Shown: one piece after another, positions 36,733-47,200 of the stretch
Numbering within the stretch: the first letter of the stretch is position 1
Layout of the letters: each line of letters starts with the position of its first letter
NCBI GenBank assembly: GCA_964629885.1
Contig: CAZVRJ010000010.1
Coordinates: 6,332-70,331, forward strand
From: CAYWCV01 sp964629885
Lineage (GTDB): Bacteria; Bacteroidota; Rhodothermia; Balneolales; CAYWCV01
Length of the DNA: 64,000 bases
Direction of reading: 5' to 3'
Position numbers and translations under genes: made by a program
The notes under the pieces: generated by a model
The model's input: only the letters and a program-made list of their open reading frames with translations
What the model was told of the DNA's origin: nothing
Databases searched by the model: none

Positions 36733-38550
36733 TTATGTGAGTTTAGCATCAGACGGTGATGCTTCAACCGGTGTGCGTGGTAGAGCCGACAAGTGCCTGA
36801 ACCAACCGAAATACAACATCAAGCTCAAGACTATCAGCAATCCAAACAAAGGCCAGAAAAGGTGCCACTGGCGCGTGACAAATACCATTGGGGTGAGAAA
36901 GAGGGTCAATTGCCAAGGAACGGCAACAAAAATGGAGCGGAGATCACGCTTATTCTCTTCGGCAACTTGGTGCTGATCGATATCCTTTACTTTCTCGCGG
37001 ATGTGTCCCCAGAATCCAAATGGGCGGGTCTTCCGGTAGAAGTTCATCAACACCTCATCATCGACTGGGTCTGACATGAAGGTGCCCAAAATCGAGGCGA
37101 CAAACGAAGCACTAATAATTATGAGGAAACCCCACATGTCGCCAATTCCTGGATAGAAAATGAGCTGTGCGAAGGCCATCATCATGCCCGTGAACACTCC
37201 TGACGCAAACCCCCATCCATTGAAGCGCCACCAATACCATCGAATGACCTGTGGAATGATAAAACCTGAACCCAAGCCCATAGTGAGCCACGACCAAACC
37301 TGATTCAGATTATTAAACGCATAGGTTAGAGCCAGTCCCACAATAACAATCACGAGGGAAGCCATTCGGCTATGCCAAATTAGTTTTTTCTCGTCAGCGT
37401 CCGGACGGATGAATTTCTGGTAGATATCCTTCACCCAATAGGCGGCACCTGAGTTCACTACGGAGTCGAAGGTCGACATTGCCGCAGCAATCAAGCCAGC
37501 TAATAGGAGTCCTTTCATTCCTGTTGGGATGACGTTCACTAGCACTGTTGGAAGCACCTCTTCAGGATTTTGAATTACCCCGTGCTGGGAACCATAGACG
37601 ATGCCAATAATCGCCATGCTAACTACAAAAGGCCAACGGAACGAGAGTAAAAGAATCCATAATAGGCTCAAGAGCCCGGCTTCACGATCGTTTTCGGCTG
37701 CATAGTACCGCTGCACCAAATACCCACCCGATCCACCTGACCCTTCAATAACTGTCTTGGCCAAATAGAACATAACTGCAATGCCCAAGAAATTGTACGC
37801 CGCGTATTCGCCAGGTAGATTCATATTCCACGATGGGACAATATCCACCCATGACGTAATGTTTGTTTTCAACTCTTGAAAACCACCCCCAACCAAAGGC
37901 ACCGAGACCATGAACTCATCGGGAAGTGTGTACTGCGTAAAAGCTAAGAAACAGACGTACAAAATGGCGATCAAGATGAGAAAACCTTGAAATACGTCGG
38001 TATAAACCACTCCGTACAATCCCGATGCAATGGTGTATATCGAAGCCAGCACGATCATGATCAAGGCAGCCAGATTCGGATCCATTCCTAGAATCGTACC
38101 CAAAAATATGCCACCACCCTGTGCAAAGTATGTGACAACAGCCACTGCAAAAGCAAGATTTGTGATTGCAGCAAGCAATCGAGCTACATTCCCTGCACGA
38201 CCTGGACCAAAACGGAATTGCATCCATTCGGCGAGTGTCATAACACCCGCACGCCGGTTCCATTTACCCATAAAGATCATAAAGAAGGCCATAACCAGCA
38301 CAACGCCGCCTCGGATCTCGATGAAAAAGCCATTGAGTCCGATCGCGTAAATGAGCGCTACAATGATCATTGTACCGCTTACATCCAAGTTCGACGCCAT
38401 TCCCGAAGCACCTAATGCCCACCAAGGAATTTTTCGGTTTCCTAGGAAGAAACTATCTATACCTGTTGATGCCTTTTTTTGAAGGTAGACACCAAAACCC
38501 ACCAAGAGCAGCAGGTACACCGATATGATGATATAATCGATTGGTTGCAT
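36733..38550 (-). CDS. Sodium:solute symporter (SSS family)
   Basis: 605 residues with about 13-14 transmembrane helices. It begins MQPIDYIIISVYLLLLVGFGVYL, with the SSS-typical FFLGNRKIPWWALGASGMASNLDVSG and later GLLLAGLIAAAMSTFDSVVNSGAAYWVKDIYQKFI (the sodium-binding TM8 region). It takes up a sugar or sugar derivative with sodium across the inner membrane. It starts 4 bases after the GHL10 gene stop, so it is in the same operon and probably imports the product of the two hydrolases. The sub-family matches glucose/galactose-type SSS transporters in Bacteroidota glycan loci. Confidence 0.92.
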   Translation of the reverse strand: MQPIDYIIISVYLLLLVGFGVYLQKKASTGIDSFFLGNRKIPWWALGASGMASNLDVSGTMIIVALIYAIGLNGFFIEIRGGVVLVMAFFMIFMGKWNRRAGVMTLAEWMQFRFGPGRAGNVARLLAAITNLAFAVAVVTYFAQGGGIFLGTILGMDPNLAALIMIVLASIYTIASGLYGVVYTDVFQGFLILIAILYVCFLAFTQYTLPDEFMVSVPLVGGGFQELKTNITSWVDIVPSWNMNLPGEYAAYNFLGIAVMFYLAKTVIEGSGGSGGYLVQRYYAAENDREAGLLSLLWILLLSFRWPFVVSMAIIGIVYGSQHGVIQNPEEVLPTVLVNVIPTGMKGLLLAGLIAAAMSTFDSVVNSGAAYWVKDIYQKFIRPDADEKKLIWHSRMASLVIVIVGLALTYAFNNLNQVWSWLTMGLGSGFIIPQVIRWYWWRFNGWGFASGVFTGMMMAFAQLIFYPGIGDMWGFLIIISASFVASILGTFMSDPVDDEVLMNFYRKTRPFGFWGHIREKVKDIDQHQVAEENKRDLRSIFVAVPWQLTLFLTPMVFVTRQWHLFWPLFGLLIVLSLMLYFGWFRHLSALPRTPVEASPSDAKLT

Positions 38551-38554
38551 CGAC

Positions 38555-40525
38555 CTATTTGAGAAGGGTTAGCTTTTTGGTGATAGACCCTGCAGATGTC
38601 TGCAGACGCATCAGATAGACACCTGATGCCAACATTGACCCGTCAAACATGATGCTGTGGGTTCCTGATTGATACTCACGATCAACTACAACCGAGCGAA
38701 CCACCTTGCCAGAAATATCTAACACGTCTAAGCTCACACTATCGCGTTGAGGAATTGAAAACTGGATGGTTGTTGTCGGGTTAAAAGGATTCGGGTAGTT
38801 TTGATGCAAAACTGGTCCAACTGGCAAATTCGGAGCAATCTCCTCTGAATTTGAGAGAAGCATCCCATCTAAAACAATGTCTGGGCTCAACTTCCGGTTC
38901 AGAATGAGCATCGCCCCATCAGCAAAGACATGTCGGTTATTGTTAGTGGAACCAGATCTTAATTCCGCAAACTTGCGGTTACCGGAGGTGATAAACTGTG
39001 TACCAATTTTGATCCAACCCCGACCAGCACTACGCTGGTTGATCAATGTGTCCTTACGGCCGAGATCGCCCCATGTAGAATAGGAAGCAGCTTGGGATGA
39101 TTCGAAATTAGATACCGGGTTAAAGACATACACGTCATACCAAGCGGTCCAAGGGACGTTCGTAGACCATTCGATTGTCGAGCCCGATCCCTCTGGTGTG
39201 CGGAGGACTCCCCCTTTATGACCTTTGTATTCCGTTGTCGTAGTCCATGTTCCCGCTATTGTAGCGCCAGGAGTGTCTTCGTCAACGATGATAGCTTTTG
39301 GTCGCCTGATCTTGCCTTGGCGAAACGGGAGCAGGGACGGTACATTATAGTAGTACTTGTAGAGAGTGTCTGCAGCAAATTCGTTCTTGTCGCGAAGTCC
39401 TTCGTAAAAGAAATATACCTCACCATTTACCCCTCTCGACCGATTAAACTCCACAGCCTGCCGAATATACGTCGATCGGTTAAATTGATTCCCAGCCTTG
39501 ATTAAAATGCCTGGCGAAAGTTTTGCACGGTCGACGGGCTTAACGTATCCCGAAGATCCCGTTCCACTACCAACCAGTTCAATGATAAGATTGCGGTAAC
39601 TGTTGATATCATACCGGTATGCTTGTGGATGGAGCATATCAACGTAGCTCGAATCCATCCAACGGGGCCAATCTTGCAGGTACTGGGAATAACTGAATGG
39701 AAAGATGCTCGGCGACATTGAGACAATTAACTTTGGATCGTACTGTTTCACCATTCGGTACAACCTGCCGCCAAAGTGGGTCAACTTATCTGCCTTCCAT
39801 TTCATGAATGCGGCGTTGTTGAACTGAGCCGGCGGATTTTGGCCATTATGCTCCGCCCGGTACATTTCTATGTTTTGGTCGCTATATCCACCCTCTGCTG
39901 GCATAGCGGGAAGCCTATCGTCACCTTGTACGCCATCCACATCGTAATCTTCAATAACCTCACGGATTAAGTTCAGCATGAAGTCTTGCACCTCAGGATT
40001 TAGGGCATCCATCCAATCGAAACCATTTTTTACGACCAAATTGCCATTAATGTCGATCGCCTTCCAATGTGGACGATTATTGATGAGGTGTCCACCGTTT
40101 TGAGAGTAGCTAGAAGAGAATCCAAATTCGAACCAAGGAATCACTTCCATCCCGTTCCGGTGAGCCTCAACAATTAACTCCCTGAGTGGGTCTCGGTTCT
40201 GCGATTTGAAAGGAAGATCCGACAGATTGTATTGGTCGAGCTGCGATCCAAACTCCCTGCGCATTGTTCGGCTTGGATACAAAGTATATCCTTTGTTCCA
40301 CACAACTGGGAAAACCACATTAAAGCCTCTAGAGGCTAGGTAATCCATAGCCTCAGCAATCTTCTCCCTTGAGCTGAGTACATCACTATCTACGTTGGTA
40401 ACCCATACACCGCGCACTTCCTGTTTGTAGGGCAGAGTCTGACCGTGCGCAGGGCCCAAACCAACCAAAAGCATCACTGTTAGAGCGATGCAAGTAATGC
40501 GATATGTACGTGTCAAATGGGTCAC
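38555..40525 (-). CDS. GHL10-family hydrolase with T9SS sorting tail
   Basis: 656 residues. The signal peptide ends around GLGPAHGQ. A GHL10/DUF187 (YngK-like) TIM-barrel domain (about 35-390) holds EVRGVWVTNVDSDVLSSREK, FNVVFPVVWNKGYTLYPS, IPWFEFGFSSSYSQNGGHLI and DVDGVQGDDRLPAMPAEGGY. A beta-sandwich domain (about 405-545) follows, then a T9SS type A tail (LHQNYPNPFNPTTTIQFSIPQRD ... SGVYLMRLQTSAGSITKKLTLLK). It is presumably surface-exposed. Its start overlaps the stop of the preceding GHL10 lipoprotein gene by four bases. The exact glycosidic bond cut by this family is not established. Confidence 0.88.
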   Translation of the reverse strand: MTHLTRTYRITCIALTVMLLVGLGPAHGQTLPYKQEVRGVWVTNVDSDVLSSREKIAEAMDYLASRGFNVVFPVVWNKGYTLYPSRTMRREFGSQLDQYNLSDLPFKSQNRDPLRELIVEAHRNGMEVIPWFEFGFSSSYSQNGGHLINNRPHWKAIDINGNLVVKNGFDWMDALNPEVQDFMLNLIREVIEDYDVDGVQGDDRLPAMPAEGGYSDQNIEMYRAEHNGQNPPAQFNNAAFMKWKADKLTHFGGRLYRMVKQYDPKLIVSMSPSIFPFSYSQYLQDWPRWMDSSYVDMLHPQAYRYDINSYRNLIIELVGSGTGSSGYVKPVDRAKLSPGILIKAGNQFNRSTYIRQAVEFNRSRGVNGEVYFFYEGLRDKNEFAADTLYKYYYNVPSLLPFRQGKIRRPKAIIVDEDTPGATIAGTWTTTTEYKGHKGGVLRTPEGSGSTIEWSTNVPWTAWYDVYVFNPVSNFESSQAASYSTWGDLGRKDTLINQRSAGRGWIKIGTQFITSGNRKFAELRSGSTNNNRHVFADGAMLILNRKLSPDIVLDGMLLSNSEEIAPNLPVGPVLHQNYPNPFNPTTTIQFSIPQRDSVSLDVLDISGKVVRSVVVDREYQSGTHSIMFDGSMLASGVYLMRLQTSAGSITKKLTLLK

Positions 40526-42096
40526 TTCTTTTTATTCAGTTTATTCAAGAACATGACACCGTCAACAGCAATTTGTGAATTTGAGGAGACAACAACATGC
40601 ACCCAGTCACCCTTAGATGCGATCACCTCCCCTGCTAACATCCATCCTTCCAAATTCCCTGAGAGTTCACGGTTGAAGAATTCGCCGTCGGTGTGATTGC
40701 CGAATTTGATCTCAACATTGGGTGTTTCTTCCATCGAATATCCGAATGGAATATGGATATATACCTCATAGCGTGCCGTTTCGGGCTCTTTGAAGGTGTA
40801 CTGCACCGACCCCGACCCTTGCATGAACTGGCCATCAAAGGCTTGGTCGGAACTTACGGATGTCCAATTACCTGTGAGTTCAGCCTCTTCTTCATGAATA
40901 ATGTGAGCGGGTTTCCTTCTGACGACTCCATTGCGGTAGGGAAGCGTTGCTGATTCAGAATAGAACGTGTTGCGCAGGGTGTCGGCGAGATGTTCATTGT
41001 TGTGATTCATGCCCTCGTAAAAGAAATAGACTTCCCCCTTTGTGCCTTTCGACCTATTGTGGTTTATGGCGGTCTTGACGTACTGCGGACCATTGTATCG
41101 TGGACCTGACTTGGTCAATATGCCTATGGCCAAGGTGTAGGGCTTTGCTTCGGGTTGATTGGCATACGAAACAATCTCATCTACCGTCTCTTTGTACTGG
41201 GTGGTGTCGTAGCGGTATGCCTGTGGAATCAAAAGGTCGACAAATCCACCTTTAACCCAAGCGGGCCAATCCTGCAGGTAATTATTAAAGCCCCAAGGGT
41301 AAATGATGGGTGAGTATGATACGATGAGCTCTTGGTCGAAGGCTTTTACTGTCTCGTACAGTTGTTTTCCGTAGGCGCTCAATTTGTCTGCCTTCCACTG
41401 TAAAAATTGTGGCTCAAGCGGATTTTCTGGAACATCGTTTCCGGTTTCCATTTTGTACATGCTTACCGTAAGCGGATCATACCCGCCCTCGGCAGGCAGC
41501 GAAGGAAGGCGGTCGTCGCCTTGTACGCCGTCCACATCGTAGTTTTGGGGCACCTCCATAACCAGCTGGGTCATAAACGTCTGCACCTCGGGGTCGAAAG
41601 CGTTCATCCACTCAAATCCGTTTTTAGTGAGTAGCGAGCCGTCGAATGCACGTGCCGACCATTGAGGGTATTTATTGATAATGTGCCCACCCTTTTGGTT
41701 TATGGATGTCGAAAATCCAAACTCGAACCAAGGGATGACCTCAAGTCCACGACGGTGTGCCTCCACAATGAGCTCTGCTAGCGGATCGCGACCCTGCGCT
41801 TGGAACAGCGTGTCAATTTTGTAAGGTGATCCAAAATATTGTTCCATTACTTGGCTGGGATACAGGGTATATCCATCGTTCCAGACAACCGGAAAAACAA
41901 CGTTGAATCCTCGATCAGCTAAGTAATCGATTGCTTGGGCTGTTGCTTTTTTGCTGAACATGACCTCACTGTCGATGTTTGTTATCCAAACACCACGCAC
42001 TTCTTCTTCTAATACTAGAGATGAAACCTGCTTCTGCTCGGAGCATGCTGCAAGAAGTGCGAATGGGATAAAAATACTTGCGATAAATTTTTTCAT
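40522..42096 (-). CDS. GHL10-family hydrolase, lipoprotein
   Basis: 524 residues. The lipoprotein signal is MKKFIASIFIPFALLAAC. The GHL10 barrel (about 30-390) is closely similar to the neighbouring paralogue (EVRGVWITNIDSEVMFSKK; FNVVFPVVWNDGYTLYPSQ; IPWFEFGFSTSINQKGGHII; DVDGVQGDDRLPSLPAEGGY), followed by a carbohydrate-binding-like sandwich (about 405-520) and no sorting tail. Lipid anchoring suggests it works at the membrane surface or in the periplasm, while the paralogue is secreted. It overlaps the regulator gene upstream and the paralogue downstream by four bases each, so the three genes are translationally coupled. Confidence 0.88.
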   Translation of the reverse strand: MKKFIASIFIPFALLAACSEQKQVSSLVLEEEVRGVWITNIDSEVMFSKKATAQAIDYLADRGFNVVFPVVWNDGYTLYPSQVMEQYFGSPYKIDTLFQAQGRDPLAELIVEAHRRGLEVIPWFEFGFSTSINQKGGHIINKYPQWSARAFDGSLLTKNGFEWMNAFDPEVQTFMTQLVMEVPQNYDVDGVQGDDRLPSLPAEGGYDPLTVSMYKMETGNDVPENPLEPQFLQWKADKLSAYGKQLYETVKAFDQELIVSYSPIIYPWGFNNYLQDWPAWVKGGFVDLLIPQAYRYDTTQYKETVDEIVSYANQPEAKPYTLAIGILTKSGPRYNGPQYVKTAINHNRSKGTKGEVYFFYEGMNHNNEHLADTLRNTFYSESATLPYRNGVVRRKPAHIIHEEEAELTGNWTSVSSDQAFDGQFMQGSGSVQYTFKEPETARYEVYIHIPFGYSMEETPNVEIKFGNHTDGEFFNRELSGNLEGWMLAGEVIASKGDWVHVVVSSNSQIAVDGVMFLNKLNKKK

Positions 42097-43211
42097 GCCG
42101 AATCCCGTACAACAAGTTCTGGTTGAATTAAAAAGCGTTCGCCTGCTTTGTTGTCGCGCTGCTCAACAGCCTCTAAAATTTTGTTGATCGCGAGCTCCCC
42201 TAGCTCTTGTCGTGGCACGTTCACGGTTGTCAATGGCACCCGTGCCTCTGAGCATCGCTCAATGTTGTCGAAGCCCACACAGGCAATATCTTGAGGTATG
42301 CGATATCCACGTTCTAGAATAGCTTTCTGGAAACCCATGGCCACCATGTCGTTAAACAGAAAGACCCCATCAACCCCGATATCTTTGAAGCAGATGCTTT
42401 GCCCGATTTTATAACCTTCGTCGAATGCCGTGGCCTCGCTGCCAAAGCTGAAACGAAATACAAAAACGTCTGTGCTGGTGTTCACCCCAGCTTCTTGGAG
42501 GGCGTCCATAAACCCTTGAAGTCGTAAATCGTCGGTCTTGAATCCGATTTCGCCCACTACAATCGCAAAGCGGCGCGTGCCCCGGCGCACCAAATGCTCG
42601 CCCACAAGCCATCCACCACGGTAATTGTCGACATCGACAATCATTGCCGGCGAGTCGTACACTTCATGCATGAATACCATGGGATACTTCGCTTCGACCA
42701 GTTTGTCGTAGATGGAGATCCCAAATAGTGATTTTCTTCGCGTAGTTACCAACAACCCGGCAGCATTGTGGTCAACCATCAATCGGAGAAGGGCATCCTC
42801 CTGTTGATAGATGTCGCGAGAGACAGTAAGCAGCAACTGGCGCTTTTTCTTATCGGCCGCTTCGGCCAAACCTTTGTAAATTCCCGAAAAATAAGGACCC
42901 TCAACATCTCTGATAAGCAAGCCTATTTTGTTGGAGGTCAAATCGATGGATCCCGAAAGCGACCCACGCTGCCTAGTGCTACTTGTGTTTGCAAACGTGC
43001 CCTTGCCAACACGGCTGATCACAACTTGCTCATCGTTGAGAATCTGCATGGCCTTTTTGATGGTCGACATACTAACCTCGTAGTCGCGAGCCAAATTCAG
43101 GAAGTTCGGGATGCGTCCTTGCACTCCAAATTCCATCTTTTTGATGCGCACCTTCAGATCGTTGGCGACCTGTTCATAAAGTTTCTCGGTTGTGTCGGCG
43201 AGATCGATCAT
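42093..43211 (-). CDS. GntR-headed sugar-binding transcriptional regulator (AraR-like)
   Basis: 372 residues: an N-terminal GntR winged helix (about 5-72; LYEQVANDLKVRIKKMEFGVQGRIPN, then YEVSMSTIKKAMQILNDEQVVISRVGKGTF) joined to a LacI/periplasmic-binding-protein type effector domain (about 90-372; NKIGLLIRDVEGPYFSGIYKGLAEAADKK, GVFLFNDMVAMGFQKAILERGYRIPQDIACVGFDN). A sugar bound by the effector domain would alter DNA binding. The gene sits inside the glycan operon, four bases after the PorV-like gene and overlapping the GHL10 gene, so it is co-expressed with the genes it probably controls. The likely target is the divergent promoter region 50166-50507. Confidence 0.92.
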   Translation of the reverse strand: MIDLADTTEKLYEQVANDLKVRIKKMEFGVQGRIPNFLNLARDYEVSMSTIKKAMQILNDEQVVISRVGKGTFANTSSTRQRGSLSGSIDLTSNKIGLLIRDVEGPYFSGIYKGLAEAADKKKRQLLLTVSRDIYQQEDALLRLMVDHNAAGLLVTTRRKSLFGISIYDKLVEAKYPMVFMHEVYDSPAMIVDVDNYRGGWLVGEHLVRRGTRRFAIVVGEIGFKTDDLRLQGFMDALQEAGVNTSTDVFVFRFSFGSEATAFDEGYKIGQSICFKDIGVDGVFLFNDMVAMGFQKAILERGYRIPQDIACVGFDNIERCSEARVPLTTVNVPRQELGELAINKILEAVEQRDNKAGERFLIQPELVVRDSA

Positions 43212-43215
43212 GTTG

Positions 43216-44223
43216 TCAAAATTTTACTGTTGCTCCAAGCGTACTTATACCACCAAGAATACCGCGGTCGCTGTATGCATAATCTGCAGCGATTCTGTCG
43301 GCCAATTTCACACCAAATCCAAGACGAATGTGCCCCAAACCCTCTGTGCCCGATAAGAAGGCATTGGCATAGCCACCCCTCAGGAAGAACGTGTTTCGGT
43401 ATCCATACTCAAAACCTGAATTGATGTAGGGATTGTTATTGTTCGGATATACTGCATCTGATGTGACAAAAAGGGACTGGTTTGGATTGTCGATGATTTT
43501 ATATCCAAGTCCAATTCGGAAAATGAGGGGCAAATCCCAAGACCGCAGAGAGAGGTTCCCTAGTATTCCGTCGTTGTTACCACTTGCACGAGGATCAAGG
43601 TCTACACGTATAGCTGTATTGTCGCCTTGGAGCTTCATTTCGGATCCAAAATTGGAGATGCTGAACCCTAAGTTCATGTTTTTAAATGGTGTCTGATATT
43701 GAAAACCCATATCGACGGCCATAGCAGACGCCTTCATCCTCCAAATGGTAGACTGTACGAACTTCACATTGCCACCCATAGAGAAAAACTCCGTCAACTG
43801 TTGAGCATAGCTCAGACCCAATGAGACGTCCTGTACACGGAACACTTCACCAGTTCCCTCGGGGAAGAGGACATCCGTCACCTTCATGGTGCCCGAATCG
43901 AAGGAGTTGAAATGAGCACCGACGTACATGTTCGGGCGAACCCTGAAAATTGCGGCAGCGTAGTTAAGCCTTGTATCGATGATCCAGTCGGTGTATTGGA
44001 AAGATACTTGACTCCCATTTATCTGGGTGACGCCGGCCGGATTCCAGTACAGCGATGTGACATCATTAACGGCGGCGACGTGGGCTTCGCCCATGGCCAT
44101 ACCTCGGGCGCCAACGGCGATTTCAAGAAAAGACACTGCTGTTGTACCGACCTTCTTTTGGGCCAATACAGGCGTCGATACGATCAATCCAAAGAGGAGT
44201 GCTATTATCAGATGCTGTTTCAT
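43216..44223 (-). CDS. PorV/PorQ family outer membrane protein
   Basis: Start 44223 gives the signal peptide MKQHLIIALLFGLIVSTPVLAQ; the longer frame adds 39 residues without signal character and overlaps the previous gene. The mature protein begins KKVGTTAVSFLEIAVGARGMAMGEAHVAAVNDVTSLYWNPAG, characteristic of PorV/PorQ (UPF0164-like) beta-barrels, FadL-related outer membrane proteins. PorV shuttles cargo with T9SS sorting tails. Being in one operon with three sorting-tail proteins supports a role in exporting or anchoring them; a dedicated rather than general PorV is inferred. It ends at the regulator gene, four bases downstream. Confidence 0.87.
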   Translation of the reverse strand: MKQHLIIALLFGLIVSTPVLAQKKVGTTAVSFLEIAVGARGMAMGEAHVAAVNDVTSLYWNPAGVTQINGSQVSFQYTDWIIDTRLNYAAAIFRVRPNMYVGAHFNSFDSGTMKVTDVLFPEGTGEVFRVQDVSLGLSYAQQLTEFFSMGGNVKFVQSTIWRMKASAMAVDMGFQYQTPFKNMNLGFSISNFGSEMKLQGDNTAIRVDLDPRASGNNDGILGNLSLRSWDLPLIFRIGLGYKIIDNPNQSLFVTSDAVYPNNNNPYINSGFEYGYRNTFFLRGGYANAFLSGTEGLGHIRLGFGVKLADRIAADYAYSDRGILGGISTLGATVKF

Positions 44224-44245
44224 GATCACTATTCCTGTGTATGCA

Positions 44246-47200
44246 TCAGTTGATAATGGCAAATTTTCCAATCTTCTCGCCAATACCTGGCGCGTCGACG
44301 TGGAAGAAGTAAAGACCGAACGAGACCTCCAACCCTTCATTGGTTTTCAAGTCCCATACTGCAACGCCATTCGAAGGGTTCAATTCCCTGAGGAAAACCC
44401 CACTGGCCGAAAAGATTCGCACTCGACACGTGGTTGGCAGTTTGCGAATTTCAATCCTTCGTTCACCACGACCCGATAGAAAAGGTCGAGACTCCGTAAC
44501 AGTAGCCGCTATATATGGATTTGGAACGACGATGATCTCATCTAGCAGCGTTTTGTCGGCATCTTCGTCTATTTTTGTGGCAGTTACTCTCAAAACATAT
44601 TCATCACGTTCGCCGAACGGCTTCTGGGTTCGAAGCACAAACCTATCGCCAGCCTGTGGAAGAACAGCCAGAGACGCTGGCAACTCGTTGCCGTTGGCAT
44701 CTACTGGTGGATTAAAGAGAATCTTCCAACTCAAGGTGTACCGGAAATCATTTGGCCTATTCCTGAACACAAGATCAATGCTCTCCCCAATGTCGATGCG
44801 GCCGTTGGTCGATTGAGGAAGTTCATTAAGGATGAAATTAATATTCTCATCGCTACCCTCTTCATACAGTCTGAAATTGACTGGACGAGTGAATAGACCC
44901 GTGTTATTGATGAATGCAGTATCTAATACCGCATTTTCCTCTCCGAAATCGATAACAATATTGATGGGCCAAAGAGGTGGTGTAGGAATTAGTGTTGTTG
45001 GTAGCGGTGCCTGAATAGCCGACCTCAGATTGGATTTACTACTCGGGGAAAATCTCGAGTTCTGTTGCGTAAATGTCTGTGTTGGAAATGTGTTATTGAA
45101 AACGAGAAGGAATCCTTCGTCAAAAATCTCTTCCGTCCAATTGGTCACATAGGTTCCATCAGGATTTTTCGGAACGGGTGCTTTATCGACAACGGTACGG
45201 CCCACTTTGTCTTTGACCGTGTATGTCTTCGTTCCGTACTCCACGCTGGTAGCCACTGCTTCCTGCTCGAAAGTGATGGTGTATTCGGTTTCGAGGAATG
45301 CCCGCTCGTTAATAGGAAATGCCTGGAGTACGGAGGTGGCATCGCCCTTGGCTCGTGGGACCCGATTCTGATCGTCTACACTAAGCTCACCGAGAATTTC
45401 GTCTGCTGGCTGACTGTTGGGTCGTGCCGAAACAGTGTTCACGTCGTAACGCGTAACAACTCCTTGAGTTACAGTGATACTTCCTGGCGATTCAGACGGT
45501 GAAATCGGAAAAAGTAGAGGCGAGTCGGAAATACCTAGATCAAAATACGAGTCAACGTACCCAGCATCGTAGGAAAGCACAGCGTAATAATAGACCCTTC
45601 CGTTAATAACGTCGGTGTCGATGTAGGAATGCTGCAAGCCCGTATCGTCGCCCATAAAGAAGTGAACACCGTTCGGTAATCCAATTTCTTCACCAAACTG
45701 TAGCTTGTGGTATCCTTTAAGGCCATTCACCTTGTCGAATTGTGCAATTGACCTCTTGTAGACCGAGTTTCCAAATGAGTCGGTAATATCTTGGGCGTCG
45801 TTAAACTGTGGATCTGTGGATTTGATGATGCGGTAGCCCTCAAAATCGAAGCCATAGATCGGATCCCTAGAAAACTCAGCCAGGTTATCCCAAATGAGAG
45901 TGACCTTCCCATCGCCGGCAATCGCCTTCAGCTTTGGCTGGCGGGGTGGGCGTGCAAAACGATAGTCGGAATCATAGATACGTTGCGCCACCTGGGCTGA
46001 CCGGAATAGCGCCTGGCGGTTAGCGCCAAAAACAAAACAGGTGGAGAAACGCTCCGTACGATCAGGTCTTAGTCGAAATGGTCCAGAAGCGAAAATCCAG
46101 ATCTGGTTAACACCCTGTGCGGGGATGTCGAAAAATCCCGGTTGCATCTTCGGCCACATGGCGGCCTCATTATGAATGCTCACCGATCCGAACAGTGGTG
46201 CATTAAACGAGGTTAGACCCACTTGATCCGACTCGTCGTTGTCAAGTCGGCCAAAATTAGGTTCGCCCTGATCTGGACGCCCATTCCCCTCAGTGCCATC
46301 GGGATCTGGACCTGGATAGCCTTCAAAACCAGGGCCAATACCATCACTTCCGACATCGTCGACCAACGCATTCCAATCGCCATCTTCGTCGCCTGACCAA
46401 TGCTCTTTTGGATCGCCATAACGACCAACTGGCCCAAATATCAACTGACCAGCATCATTATCACGACTTTCGTCGATCAAACCATCGTTATCGTTGTCGA
46501 TGAAGTCGTCGGAAATACCGGGGCTTTCAAGGAATTTCCATCCAATATAACCTGGAGGGATATCCCTGAATTGACCCCATGTACCAACACCCGAAAGGGC
46601 CCAACCAAAAACAATATCCTGAGAAATGTCGAAATCGGCCGCATCGTCCGTAGATCCGGAACCGGCAGGATTGACATCCGTGTAACCACCAAAGTAGATG
46701 GGATTGTTAGCGTTCAAATTATTGTAAACGATATCACCAATGTTGGATACCTCATATTGCATGAACAAAATGTCCTTAGCAAGCGCCTGACTCCATTGGA
46801 ATATTCGAACTCGAATTTGAAGACCCAATCCACCGGCTTGTGGGTCGTTAGCCAACGGGCCAAACTTATATTCGGTGTTCGACAGATCGTCCATTACATA
46901 GAATAACTCCTGATCAGCATTAAACTGATTTAAACCGAAATAACCGTTCCATTGTCCATCCCATTGCGAAGGACGATCAGGCCATCTTCTTGGCCACGAT
47001 TCTGGGTTCAGCGAGTTGGCTATTTCAGGATTCTCAACATTTCTGTTAAAATATTCTGGTAAAGGCTGAAACTTCCACTCTACGTTGGTCACCGGGTCGA
47101 TATCCTGTTGGGCGCTGTCACCGTAACCATCGCTCACCATTTCAATGGTTTTGCCATCGCGGTCGACAACGCGGGTTGCAACGAGGCCCGTCATTTCGTG

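Noticed and set aside
44224..44340. The upstream 39-codon extension of the PorV-like gene as its true start
   Set aside because: The extension has no signal-peptide character and overlaps the preceding gene; the internal start gives a proper signal peptide.
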